From: Reticulitermes speratus
Lineage: Eukaryota; Arthropoda; Insecta; Blattodea; Rhinotermitidae
DNA: 64,000 nucleotides
Assembly: GCA_021186555.1 (NCBI GenBank)
Contig: JAJKFL010000007.1
Span: 30,789,827 to 30,853,826 of the forward strand
Reading direction: 5' to 3'
Shown here: piece after piece, positions 1 to 10,432 of the stretch
Layout: the number at the start of each line of letters is the position of its first letter
Numbering within the stretch: position 1 is the first letter of the stretch
Notes under the pieces: generated by a model
The model's database searches: none
Told to the model about the DNA's origin: nothing
Seen by the model: only the letters and a program-made list of their open reading frames with translations
Program-made: the position numbers and the translations under genes

Positions 1-429
1 GACAACTTGTAAACTGATTGCTTATTACCGAGGGGTGAAGTATTGCTATTTTTGGCGAGAACGTTTCTAAGGGTTCGTAAAATTTATGGGTCTCTCTTAT
101 TTGTTTGTCTTTGTTTGTTCATTTGTTTTTATCTTTAATCTATCTTTCTTTCCTTCTTTCTTTCTCTCTGTCTTACGTAACTTATTTCTTTATAGGATAT
201 AATTTCTACACCTTCCTTCCTACCTCCAAGTAATATAACCGAACTTCGCAATGTAAATCACAAAACTGTTGATTCTTATTGCATTATTCCTTCGCTCAAA
301 TCTATACTTCAATTCATAAATCTTATATTTTTTCATGGCCGACCTGATGTTTAGTATAATGTGATAGTAAGTTAAAGAATCCCACGATTGCCTGACACAC
401 TTCGTTAGTAGTTAAGCAGTTCCAAGAAA
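1..429. other. Intergenic, no feature seen
   Basis: AT-rich sequence with a pyrimidine-rich run around 125-175 (repeated ttctttct). No coding or repeat structure could be supported. Confidence 0.6.
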
Positions 430-484
430 TAGACCCTCCGTCCTTCACTTATTTCTCTTCATTAGACCGTAATTTTCTGTTTCT

Positions 485-790
485 GCCTGCACTATTCTTT
501 GTTCATTGTCATCATTGACATTGCAGTTTTTCACCTTCCCTCACAAACAATTGAATGTTGACACTTCATACCTCAAACTCGACTTGACAGTATTGTCGCT
601 GTTACTGTTGCGAATCTGACTGCACGCGGACCGACCACTTGCACACAAATGTTCACAGTCTCGTGCATCTGCGGCAGCCCGATTCGTCGCTATATCTTTT
701 TCCGTGATGTCACTGGAATACTTACTGGATTTGTTGCGCCACAGAACAAAGTAAATCTGTCCTGCTGACTCATTTTAACTCTTCAATATT
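485..790. repeat. Segmental-duplication fragment (block A)
   Basis: Matches 34895-35290 in the same orientation: shared words include aaactcgactt, cgcggaccg, gatgtcactggaata and tactggatttgtt. In block B the end of this stretch is expanded into a 76-bp tandem array; here that unit is single copy. The first part also resembles 62450-62540. Confidence 0.65.
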
Positions 791-2798
791 TGTAAATAAA
801 TTTTAAGATTAAAACAAATACGCCAGGCATCAGTTATATGTTGACTCTTAGGGGGTTCCTGTCCTGTGTTTATTCACGGTATATGAATGGGAACTTCAAT
901 TTTCTCATAATTGCTGAAATGTATAATAATTTTACCAATTATGTAATATTTGTTTTAATTACTTAGTATATTACAATGTTGTATTGTACTGTATAACAGT
1001 ACATAGCTTGAGAGGGAGAGTGTTTAAAATATAATATAGTAGTACACATCATAATATGTAGTAATGCAGACAATAAAACGGAACACAGTCTTCCAAATTT
1101 ATTTCGCTTCGTTTTGAGGAAAAGTGAATGATTCCCGGACGAAACACAAGCATAGGCTATATTAAATTAAGAAAAGGTTTAACACTTTTATATTAAACCA
1201 AAACAATTGTTTGTCTGTCTGTTGGAGGTCATAAAAACTTAGCGTAAGCTGACTGTAGCCTATTTTAACACGTTCCGCTTTGTAATCAGCAGTAAAAAGC
1301 AGTGAAATGGAAGTTAAAGCCTCTGTATTTGCCTTGAACTTACGAATATTTACACCATTTTTACACATTTCACTTTCATTTTTTAAACCAAACTATGGCT
1401 ACAAATTTCTACTATTATTAGTCATTTTCAAGTCTCCTTCATGTAATTAAGTTCTGTATCCTAGATGTAAATCTTTCTATGAATAAGTTGTTTACAGTTT
1501 TGTACAATATGTCACCAATATTAACCACGTAACTTACATGCTTTAGTAAATCTAATACGGTTCATCTCATGTATCAACTATTGTAAGACTATCTTATGAC
1601 GTGACGTAATGTATCAACACTAAGTAATCGGCGATTTACATATTTCAGTATAACCTGATATTTATATATGGTCATTGTCCACCAATATCTTTTCAAACAC
1701 TCATATACCATATATGGTAGGATTAACGGCACGAAATGCAGATCGTGTTTAATAAAGTGACCGTGACACGTGACACCGTGTGTGTCAGCGGTTTGCAGTG
1801 CATCGCTCGTGACATGTGGATGGTCAGGATCGCATGGTTGAATTTCCTTCTTACATGAATTATAAGAGAGAAATTTTCGAGTCTTTGATTAATGTTTTCC
1901 ATCGTTTTAAGCTCTTTCCACCCCCCCCCCCCTCAGTGGAAGCCAATTTTTAAGACTTGCTACTAGGAATCTCAGAGATTTCTCTGTCTTTCATGGCACC
2001 TGTACCGTAAAACCTGTTCTTGTGCCAGGTGTGCATCAACAGCATATTTGGTTTGCAGATTTGTCGATATGTTCAGCTTATATGCTGTTACAAATGATCA
2101 AAATTTACATGAACGTCTGTAGTTGCATAGTCAGTGTTCTCTGTGTTTGTTATGTAACCTGTGTCATTCTGTGTCGTGTCACTGTGCCCTTGACATTGTG
2201 TTCCTGTTATTGGCCACTCTGCTTTGGACTCAGCATTTGACTGAACACGAATTTGTAGCGTTTGTTATTATTATTGTAATTTCGCCGCAATGTATTGTGG
2301 AATTACTGTATATGACGTTATACAAAGACGACTGGTGACGACAGAACAAAGTTTGATGTATTTGTGAGTCGACTAATTTGACCATATAATATTTATTTGA
2401 AACGTTCTTCAGATTATTCCACGAAATAAATATAGCTAGACCTACTGACGTCATAAACTGCAATACTGTAGTGAAATTTGCGTCGTACCCGGTTACTACA
2501 TTAGGCCAAATTGAATAAAGGAAATGATTTAGTTCAGTTTAGTAAATTCAAATGTAATTTAACTGCGTATATATATATACGTAAATATATATATATAAGA
2601 ACTGCAACAAAATACAAACAGCACGGTGCTGTTGCAGTAGGTCTCAGTGTCCTTTCGTCTGTCTGCGTGTAACAACGCCCACATTCCAGGGGAAAATTTT
2701 AATGGATTTTCTAGATCAAGGCTAACTTCTACGAACTTACTTTGGTTCTGGTTTAATATGTTTCATTTCAAGGGATGTTTTCCTAGCAAATGTTTTTT
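791..2798. other. Intergenic, low-complexity tracts only
   Basis: No gene is supported; the open frames here are under 80 codons and lack recognisable domains. Visible tracts are a run of 12 C at 1921-1932 and an alternating TA palindrome at about 2566-2597. Confidence 0.55.
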
Positions 2799-3006
2799 GG
2801 CTCAAACCGTAACGCGTTTGACTTGCATTTCTGAAGTTGCCGGTTGGAATCTCGGCAGGGGACAGCAAACATTTCTGGCGTTTTAGTGTTTTTACTCAGT
2901 AACTACGTTCAAAACCGGAGTCGAACGTTAAAGTGTGCCATGATCTGTAACATCTTATCTGATTATTCACCGTCTGACCGTCATTCGAAACTACAGGCTG
3001 AGCCAA
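2799..3006 (+). mobile_element. tRNA-derived SINE remnant (family 3)
   Basis: Starts with a tRNA-like head (ggctcaaaccgtaacgc) and a B-box-like ccggttggaatctcggc at about 2840-2856, followed by a body ending in ctgattattcaccgtc. The same order of words occurs at about 34090-34310 and 61780-62320, so it is a dispersed family rather than a tRNA gene. Boundaries are approximate and no target-site duplication was seen. Confidence 0.5.
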
Positions 3007-3020
3007 TGCTCCAATTGCTG

Positions 3021-3059
3021 TTATTATTATTGCTATTATTATTATTATTATTATTATTT
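3021..3059. repeat. (ATT)n microsatellite
   Basis: Nearly pure tta/att trinucleotide run with one interruption. Confidence 0.9.
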
Positions 3060-3214
3060 CGTTGTCTCCTGTCACAGACCTTTTCTCCCTGGTACATCTC
3101 TTGAACCAACGGTGATCACCACCGCTCAGACTTCAAGTTTCAGACTGCAGTACTTTCCGTATTATGTGTGATGTTCCAAGTACAGCTGTCTTTTGTGGTG
3201 TAGCTATTGAATGT

Positions 3215-3239
3215 TTATTATTATTATTATTATTATTAA
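3215..3239. repeat. (TTA)n microsatellite
   Basis: Short pure trinucleotide run; a related run sits at 36200-36230 in the paired block. Confidence 0.85.
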
Positions 3240-3422
3240 CAGCAGCAGTAGTGATGACAGTATTGGCAGGAGTAGCAGATCATCATAAAATACGATATCA
3301 GACATTCCGTCAGTAAGTTTGTTTGCGTATTGAATGACAGAACAAGCAAGTAATATTGTCATAGTTCTATACAGAGCGTGCGGTGACATAGCTGTGTTCT
3401 GTGAACAGAGAGTTTTGTGAAT

Positions 3423-3595
3423 GACTGGTCTGAGGATAGGAAAACAGCGATATAGACTGAGGTGGATGTTTTGGTACTGACACATACACTGACATGTCTT
3501 TATTACAATGACTGGTCTGAGGATAGGAACAGCGATATAGACTGAGGTGGATGTTTTGGTACTGACACATACACTGACATGTCTTTATTACAAAC
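3423..3595. repeat. Two-copy 87-bp tandem duplication
   Basis: gactggtctgaggatagg begins at 3423 and again at 3510, each followed by nearly identical sequence through tgtctttattacaa. The paired locus near 36418-36505 carries a single copy, so the duplication arose after the blocks separated. Confidence 0.85.
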
Positions 3596-4830
3596 ATTTA
3601 AAACTGATAATACAAATAATATGCTTAATAATAATAATACATCCAAGTAACCGCGTGGGGCAGCGTACTTCTTGGTATGCTAACAGTTGCACAGCTAGTC
3701 TTGAACGTCCTCGTACTTTATGTAACTTAAGTTTAATTACCATTGTAAGAGCACCAGCTTCTGGTACCTATTCTGAGCCAGCTTCATCCAGTCCACTGCT
3801 CCCACCGTTTCTCAGAAGTCCATTTTGATATCTCTGTACAATCTACACTAAAGTATTTCAATAAAGGCACAGTAAGGCCAAGTTGTGTCACTAAGCATTA
3901 CTGCCTGAAGACGTATATGTTGTGAGGACGCAGAGTGCCACTGACTGTAGACGTCTGGATAGCAGTGTCTTATACTGCTGTCTTAAGACTATTGAGGTAA
4001 GAAGGTAGTGAGTTAATATGATAAAGTATTGTGTTATATAATGAGGCAGCAGCTGCTATACTGAAAGATAACTTACGCAATGGAGAATTTTACGTTACTT
4101 GTACCGTACATATTGGAATTATCTGAATAAGATTTGCAATAGAGAATGTCGATTGTGCAGGCAGTCAACAGGGTCTCTGATGTCTTGAGACAATCAAACC
4201 TAACTACAAATGTTACCGCAGTCAGCTTGGCTGATATAGTTTCAGTAGAGGGCGAAATCTCATTTGTACCACGAACTCTGTATTACACGCCATTGTCTCA
4301 TGATTTTAACACTTGGAAGCTTCCAGAGCAATGAACTATCACGTGAATGCCATCGCCTGAATTTGTTTTATAGAAAGGCGTTACTAGGCGCTTTCTGGGG
4401 ATTGATTTTACATCACTGGTCACCGAAAACTCAGTCACTTTGCTGACTGCTACTGGGATCTTTGCTTATAAATTGCTAACTTGTACACTTCGACATTTCT
4501 CAGCAAATACACTCTTATTCTACGAGGTGTACAACCCTACAGAAAACAGCTGTATCAAGAAGTCGTCATTTAATGAACGTAAGAGCCATTTTCTCATCAT
4601 CGCATGTTGCTGTGGACGGTTCCTTCTTTAGTTCGGCCCACTCGGTAACCAATTCAACTTGTGCCGGGGAGGTAAGGCGGCAGAGATGTGTAGATTAGCA
4701 TTATTTACATGTACTGCCGCGTTAAGAATGCGTGGAGCTATACATCAACTCCCCTACATAGATTTTTTACGCGGATAAGTTGAAATGTACGCTTTATGGA
4801 ATGTTTAAACATTCTGCTAAAGACAAAATT

Positions 4831-7800
4831 TCATGAGTCATTATTCTGCCGTACACTGCTTGACCCTTTACATTTCCTTTCCTCCAAATATTTTACAATT
4901 TCCTTCCAGTTTTCCGCTTGATCTTCCCAGGTGGATATATCACAACGATTACGATCCGATGCACAATATTTAGCCCAGTCAATGGCTGTCCTATCGCGGT
5001 CATCACGTACGTCCAGTGACACACTTCCCTCCTCTACCAGTGCTCGGACAACATCAAGCGAACATCTAGCAACGGCGTGGTACAAGGGTGTTCGGCCATC
5101 GTTGTACGAAGTGTTGCAGTCAGCACCGTGCTTGATTAGCCACTTGATCACAGGCAGTTGTTCTGTATCCATAGCAGCATGTAAGGGACAATTGAACTCC
5201 ATAGAACTTGCCTGATGAATGTTCACGCCGATACTGTGTATAAACTCAAGAAGTAACATGTGACCAACCTCTGCAGCTTCTATGATTATTGGGCCAATGT
5301 AATTTGGGTCGTGTGCCCGCTGCGTAATCATATCCAAGCCAGATTTGTGAACATTGTTTTCAAGCAACAGTTCCACAAAAGACCAGTCCGCCGCATTTAT
5401 GGCGTACTGCAATGGTGTCCATCGCAGTACAGAGTCTTTTTTGTCCAAAGAAAATTTATTATGGTAAAGGAGATTTGTGCTATTCCAAAGCATCGATTCA
5501 TTTGTCGAAATAATGTGCATAACAGTTCTGCGACCCTTGTCCACAGCATTGCAATCAAACCCTTCCTTCAGTAGAGTACTGAAATGATCAATGTCACCTT
5601 CTAACACTGCGCAGTGCAGTGGACAGCCTTCCGCCAGCATTCTGTCGAACATGTCCCTCATGAAGCTATATCTACGATCTAGAAGAATATGTTGCAGGAC
5701 GCTTCTGTTTGACTTGAAGTTTTTGCTGAACCAGCATGCTGTGAAGTATTCTGCGAACGTTCGATGTACGAACTGGGGCTTGCCCTCCACCACGTTCATC
5801 ACTATACCTGTATTGTCCTTTCCAGCCTGTACGTTACGTAAGAATGGCTGTATATCTTCTTCTATTGACTTATTGTGTAATGATTCGAGCATGTCAGGAG
5901 GCAGTATGGCTGCTAGAGCACACATCTCAAAATCTATCAAATATGTTTGCTTCAAACGTTCAACGCTATCGAGAACGCTGGTATTTGTTTTATCGGCCTT
6001 GCCCTTCTCTGTTAGGTAAATACGTAATTTTCTTTTAACAAATTTGTTATACAAGATAACTAAATCAATCCTCGGTGGAATCCAAACGTTCGAGCTGAAA
6101 CACGTTTTCACCTTCTTTTTGTAAACAGTGGCTATCATCGTAATGTACAGCGGACAGCCAGTGAAGTTGTCATCATGGAGTACGTCGTTCAAATTTGACA
6201 AAAGATAATTTATGAGATCCAACAATTTGGAGTCTGTTAATTCATCTTCACCTGTTTTATATTTCCAGATGTTGATAAGCATGTGTTCTTGTGATGCAAG
6301 TGATAGTTTTTTCATACCGTAAGCGGTAACACACAGCTCCTCTTCAAGCGTCTCTTTCTCCACAGGACGTGATGTAACCCATAGCCTCCGTACTTTAGTC
6401 TTTGTGAGGGTAGACAGAATGGCAAATGCTCTTTTCGCATAAGTCGGACTGATCTCATCAAACCCGTCCATTAAGACTGTTACATTTCCACTGCTCTCTA
6501 GCGCCTGTTTGAGCAGACTGCTGTTAATGTCTTTATATTTTGAATCAGGAAATGCAGCGCTACAGAGGAATTCAACAAGGGTGTCTAAATTGAATGTTGC
6601 TGCATTCATTTTCTTTAATTTCCTAGTATGATCATTCCAGTTTATACGCACCACCCACGACGTAGGATAGGCTAATTTTGTGTGCCACGCCACCTGTGTT
6701 GTAGTGTTTGATTTCCCCATACCCGGCTCTGCGACCACTAACACTCTCCTCTCACCCAAGTCCCAGATCGACTCCTCGTTGACCTCACCGTTACAGTTCT
6801 TCATGTATTCTGTTATAATTAGTTTGTCTGCACGCGATTTTTCAGCATCAACGTAATCCAGTAAGCTGTCAGTGCCATCTTGTGACATTTTCCACAGCAA
6901 GCCTTCGTTGGTGAACTCAACCCAGTGCAAAGGCTTCCCTTCGATGTTCTCGCAGATTGTCATGAAAGCAGTTTCCATATCTTCGTCTGGTAGTAAAAAA
7001 ATCCTGTTGCTCGTGTCCTGTATGAAATCTGTCCCATCAATTTCCTCCAAGCTGTGGTATTCAACAGTCTCGTCTAAAGACACACTCTTAAGTACTTCTT
7101 TCTTTATTGCGCCACTTATAGCAAATACATCATTTTTGTTCCGTAGTACATCAGAGTGTAACCACACTTTCTTCTCTAGGACTCTGGATGCATAGTATCC
7201 TGTATTTTCCTGCAGTTTGCCTCCTATATTGACGGGAGTTTCCTCTGTTATCAGGTCTGTGACCAGTTCAGGTCCCAAAACATGCTCCACATTACCGTGT
7301 CGCTGTAACACACTTCTCATCGTCACTTCACAACCTTGAAAGTCTATCTTCTTGTCTAGCACCATTGCCTGTGACTCCCTTGACAGCTGTTCAAACTTAA
7401 ATCTGTGGTCTATAGGAACAAAACCTGTTACTTGATGGAACGAATGTTCGGTCAGAATTATTACACGTTTGCTTGAAAGGTGACGTTTAATAATTTCGGA
7501 AAATTTGAGGAATGTGTCTGTAATGTCACTTTGCTGGACTGTTGCATCACAGGACACAATAAGACACTCCCAGTGACCTCCAAGCCAAGCATAGAGCAAC
7601 ATGTTTTTATTGCTCTGCAGTGATTCCAGAGTAACAAAGATGTATTTTGATGTGGCCAGACAGTCGAGCAGAAGTATACTGCAGAGTGTGAGTGCGTCTG
7701 ACCTCAAGTGAACAGCTGCCTTATTGGATAGTTTGGTCTGAAGCTGTGAGATTTCAGTTTTGGTAAACTTAACTCCTGTTTCAGTAAGATTCTTCGTGCA

Positions 7801-8697
7801 ACTATCACATAAACTACTGACAAGCGAAGTACAACACGAGGTCTTGGCTTTCTGCAGCCAGTTTCTGAGGATTACTGGTGTCAATGTTTCCTTTCTTTTC
7901 CTCCACCAAATTTCTAACAGGGTTTTGAAATTTCCTAGCACTTGGTCATACATTTCTTGGCCAACGTTTATTTCATCGACGTTTTTTATTTCCTCACTTA
8001 TCACTTTATCAAGATTACATTCCCCTTCCTGACCAGTGACCATTACCAATTTCTGCAAGAACGTACTGACCATACTGACTTTACAGTTCTGTTCTGAAAC
8101 ACTTAACTTTCTAAATCCTTTACTTTCCTTCACTAACGTTTCGACGCCTGAATAGACGTCACTTTTTTTGTTCTTGCGCCGAGTGAAGTTGAGTATTTCA
8201 CCGTTGGCACTAGTTTTGAAGATCGTTTCGACTGTATCGACTACTACCTCCTTTGGTTTAAGGTCTGATAACGTCGGTCCCAGTCGTTTGTTTGTGTAAA
8301 TTACGAATTCAGAATTATCTCTGTCTTCGATGTTGCAATAAGTTTCGAAGCATTTGTGCAGAAGTTTAACAAGTTCTGAGGGCTCAAATTTGGTAGTGTC
8401 CGGATGTTCGGTGTGTTTCAGCTGTAGGAAATACCGCCTACCATTTGTTGTATAGACGAGGTCATCAAAATTGCCGGCGTCTTTGACGTTTGTTGCCAGT
8501 TCGAAGTTGTCGTCCCTCTGCATCCCCCGTAGACCAATAACGCCTGCCATTTTGATCTCGAACTGCTGACCTCCGTCATGGGCGCCCCCTGTCCTGTTTG
8601 TTTGGAGGTCAGTTGTGCGTTGTCTTTTTGCTGGGGGAGGCTTTTTATCCCTCTCACTGGCAGTGTCTGTCTGCCAGCAAGTGTCTGCACAAGACAT
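4831..8697 (-). CDS. NACHT-ankyrin protein with nuclease-like N-terminal domain (copy A)
   Basis: Uninterrupted 1,288-codon frame. Residues 1-45 are low complexity with a basic cluster, PPAKRQR (21-27). FDDLVY (77-82) followed by YFLQLKHT (89-96) fits a PD-(D/E)XK nuclease core of the Cap4/DUF4297 kind, with D79, Q92 and K94 as candidate catalytic residues. Residues about 100-640 are unrecognised. A NACHT NTPase follows: Walker A AEPGMGKS (656-663), Walker B VLMDGFDE (741-748), sensor WVTSRP (773-778) and the winged-helix-like FVHRTFAEYF (976-985). At least five ankyrin-type repeats cover about 1024-1242 (for example CPLHCAV, TPLQYAI, CPLHAAM, TPLYHAV). Known for the family: NACHT proteins are ligand-gated STAND switches, usually in innate immunity. 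Inferred: ankyrins sense, NACHT oligomerises, and the N-terminal domain cuts nucleic acid. The annotated ATG has a pyrimidine at -3 and lies in a splice-acceptor-like context, so the true start may be in an upstream exon. Confidence 0.85.
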   Translation of the reverse strand: MSCADTCWQTDTASERDKKPPPAKRQRTTDLQTNRTGGAHDGGQQFEIKMAGVIGLRGMQRDDNFELATNVKDAGNFDDLVYTTNGRRYFLQLKHTEHPDTTKFEPSELVKLLHKCFETYCNIEDRDNSEFVIYTNKRLGPTLSDLKPKEVVVDTVETIFKTSANGEILNFTRRKNKKSDVYSGVETLVKESKGFRKLSVSEQNCKVSMVSTFLQKLVMVTGQEGECNLDKVISEEIKNVDEINVGQEMYDQVLGNFKTLLEIWWRKRKETLTPVILRNWLQKAKTSCCTSLVSSLCDSCTKNLTETGVKFTKTEISQLQTKLSNKAAVHLRSDALTLCSILLLDCLATSKYIFVTLESLQSNKNMLLYAWLGGHWECLIVSCDATVQQSDITDTFLKFSEIIKRHLSSKRVIILTEHSFHQVTGFVPIDHRFKFEQLSRESQAMVLDKKIDFQGCEVTMRSVLQRHGNVEHVLGPELVTDLITEETPVNIGGKLQENTGYYASRVLEKKVWLHSDVLRNKNDVFAISGAIKKEVLKSVSLDETVEYHSLEEIDGTDFIQDTSNRIFLLPDEDMETAFMTICENIEGKPLHWVEFTNEGLLWKMSQDGTDSLLDYVDAEKSRADKLIITEYMKNCNGEVNEESIWDLGERRVLVVAEPGMGKSNTTTQVAWHTKLAYPTSWVVRINWNDHTRKLKKMNAATFNLDTLVEFLCSAAFPDSKYKDINSSLLKQALESSGNVTVLMDGFDEISPTYAKRAFAILSTLTKTKVRRLWVTSRPVEKETLEEELCVTAYGMKKLSLASQEHMLINIWKYKTGEDELTDSKLLDLINYLLSNLNDVLHDDNFTGCPLYITMIATVYKKKVKTCFSSNVWIPPRIDLVILYNKFVKRKLRIYLTEKGKADKTNTSVLDSVERLKQTYLIDFEMCALAAILPPDMLESLHNKSIEEDIQPFLRNVQAGKDNTGIVMNVVEGKPQFVHRTFAEYFTACWFSKNFKSNRSVLQHILLDRRYSFMRDMFDRMLAEGCPLHCAVLEGDIDHFSTLLKEGFDCNAVDKGRRTVMHIISTNESMLWNSTNLLYHNKFSLDKKDSVLRWTPLQYAINAADWSFVELLLENNVHKSGLDMITQRAHDPNYIGPIIIEAAEVGHMLLLEFIHSIGVNIHQASSMEFNCPLHAAMDTEQLPVIKWLIKHGADCNTSYNDGRTPLYHAVARCSLDVVRALVEEGSVSLDVRDDRDRTAIDWAKYCASDRNRCDISTWEDQAENWKEIVKYLEERKCKGSSSVRQNNDS
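8684..8697 (-). other. Probable 3' splice acceptor at start of the main exon, copy A
   Basis: On the minus strand a T-rich stretch ends in TTGTGCAG immediately before ACACTTGCTGG. The same AG/ACACTTGCTGG junction occurs at 43105/43106 and 18535/18536, and similarity is high on the exon side and weak on the other. If real, the codons from ATG to the AG are intronic and the exon enters in phase 1. Confidence 0.5.
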
Positions 8698-8999
8698 AAA
8701 AATATCTGTCAGTACGGATAGACTGCAGAGGTAGGAGAAATAGTAAGTTGGAATCTACACCGTGACTGGGATATCGTGACGCTGGTTTCTGGTGTTTTTC
8801 AAAAATTGCTTTAAGCGCGCTAATAAATAGCAAGTAGCAAACTTCACACAACATCTTAGATAGTATTACGATAGTGCTAACACAGTAACTCGAGACATTG
8901 TAACTGTACAACGTACATGTATAGCGCTACTGATCACGCAGATCGGTCTGACCATATTTAGTCTTATATCGTTTATTAAACAGTACTATTGTGAATAGA
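8698..8999. repeat. Upstream flank of gene A, diverged duplication
   Basis: Weak same-orientation match to 43119-43330 and 18549-18800, for example around agcgctactgatcac versus agagctactaatcac. No core promoter element could be identified. The stretch ends at the SINE that begins at 9000. Confidence 0.45.
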
Positions 9000-9266
9000 G
9001 CCGATCCCAGTGGCCGTGCGGTCTAAGGCTTGGGTCTTCGGCCGCTCGCTTACTAGGATCGTGGGTTCGAATCCCGCCTAGGCCATGGATGTATGTCTCT
9101 TGTGAGTGTTGTGTGATGTCAGGTAGAGGTCTCTGCGACGAGCTGGTCCCTCGTCCAGAGGAGTCCTACCGACTGTGGTGTGTCTCAAATGTGTGTGATC
9201 ATGAAACCTCGACGAAACGAGGAGGCCCAGGCCCATATAGGGCTGTGGGGCCATAGAAAAAAAATA
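9000..9266 (+). mobile_element. tRNA-derived SINE, family 1
   Basis: Head gccgatcccagtggcc...gcggtctaaggc has an A-box-like segment and gggttcgaatcccgcc a B box, as in a type II (Leu/Ser-like) tRNA. The body contains gaggtctctgcgac and gaaacctcgacgaaacgagg and ends in an A run. It is flanked by an 8-bp direct repeat, gtgaatag, at 8991-8998 and 9267-9274. Two further copies form an inverted pair at 18.9-19.5 kb. Confidence 0.85.
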
Positions 9267-9274
9267 GTGAATAG

Positions 9275-9849
9275 TACCGTCAGCAAGTTGCGGTGTTTGG
9301 ATGCCACAAATTTAAACAATGTAAGCAGTCCGCCATAAGCAGGCAGCAACACAACATTACGCATACAAATAAAAGCTACAGTCTAGCTACAGCTTCTCAC
9401 ACCGGCATCAGTGTCAATAGAGTGTAAGATTACACGGACAACGAGAAAAAGGAGATGTAGCGATGTAATAAAAGTGATGTAACAGCACGTAACAGCCGTA
9501 CGTGTAAGTTGTGTGTACTGTTATATACCTTTAAAGCTTCATAGTGACCACTATTTGTAATTATGTAAAATAAATTTGCCTAATTGAAAAGGGTGTCGGT
9601 AACAAGTGCCTGGTAATGATAACCATTACTGGTCAACATATGTAGCTAAAATCCGGTCAATTTCATTATATACAGAAAAATGAAAATACAACATTGACGG
9701 TGTACTGATGGTTTATAGAATGTATTGTGTATTGAAAGCCAGAACATTACTCAAAGCTCTACAACACAACTTAAGCAAAATATGCACGTTCGTGAGAACT
9801 GCCGACATATTGCAGCTGCCAACCGTGCCTGAGACAGGGATAAAGTTAA
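9275..9849. other. Intergenic, possible 5' part of Tigger-like element
   Basis: Nothing is clearly supported before about 9700. From there the sequence is open to weak translation leading into the transposase remnant, but no terminal repeat was located. Confidence 0.4.
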
Positions 9850-10231
9850 TATCTACTGTATAGAAACCTGCCACAATTTGGGACCGAAAGGCCAGAAACA
9901 GGTGGGTGCAGCTATTTCTTGGGAACGAGGGAAGACAACAACTTATGTTAGTCTGTCGATTATCTCCGGAGATCGGGAAGGGTTTTCCTATTGGAGTTAC
10001 TTATTCTTGCTCAAAAAACGGATGGATTAATGAAGAATTGTTCTTCTTCCGGCTTCAGCATTTTAAGAATTCTGTCAAAACATCTAACGAAGTTCCATTT
10101 CTTATAACGGATAACCACGCAAGTCACACTTCCCTCTGAATACGTAATTATTGCAAGGATAATGTGATAACTGTGGTCTCCATTCCATCTCACACCTCTC
10201 GTCGTTTACAGTAACTTTATCTTACGTATGA

Positions 10232-10432
10232 ATGTCACCTGAAAGCTTGATTTCAGGTTTCCGCCGCGATGTTGATGAGATCTGCACTCTTCTGGGATAT
10301 TACGCAGCGTCGTGTGGTAATTGTTTTCCGACGTTTCGGGACAACGTATCTGTTCCATCTTCACTGGTGCATCTTCAAGAGTCCGAGTGGGAAAGAAAGA
10401 AAGCCAGCAACCTAGTGTCAACAGGGAGTGCG
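10232..10432 (-). mobile_element. Short ribozyme-bearing repeat inserted in the Tigger remnant
   Basis: Splits the transposase remnant. Close relatives lie at 11045-11235 and 25082-25170: shared words are ccgccgcgatg, gagatctgca, gcgtcgtgtggtaattgtt and ccgacgtttcgggacaac. Read on the minus strand it contains the hammerhead-like motif listed separately. Probably the 3' end of a Penelope-like element or a derived non-autonomous repeat. Confidence 0.55.
10328..10364 (-). ncRNA. Hammerhead-like motif a (degenerate)
   Basis: Minus strand reads GTGAAGA, a short stem-loop region, then GTCCCGAAACGTC. The GAAAC-GT-C end with palindromic ACGT fits a minimal stem III plus cleavage triplet GTC. The first core base is G instead of C, which should impair cleavage. 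Confidence 0.4.

Larger units (their letters stand above)
3200..4830. repeat. Segmental duplication: 3' flank of gene A
   Basis: Same-orientation match to 36190-39249, which lies at the same place relative to gene B. Shared words include agcagcagtagt, cattccgt.agtaagtttgttt, ctgcctgaagacgtatatg and cccactcggtaacca. The block B version holds an extra ~1.1 kb Penelope-like insertion. The final ~200 bases also match 63777-64000. Confidence 0.8.

Noticed and set aside
2022-2338. Cysteine-rich short open frames
   Set aside because: Two overlapping frames of about 70 codons with no signal peptide and cleavage pattern or conserved spacing. Not enough to call a peptide gene.
4931-8032. Plus-strand open frames of 90-142 codons opposite gene A
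   Set aside because: Antisense shadows of the NACHT-ankyrin frame with no independent support.
9000-9090. Functional tRNA gene
   Set aside because: The A and B boxes are present but the acceptor arms do not pair properly, and the unit continues into a ~180-base body flanked by a target-site duplication: a SINE.
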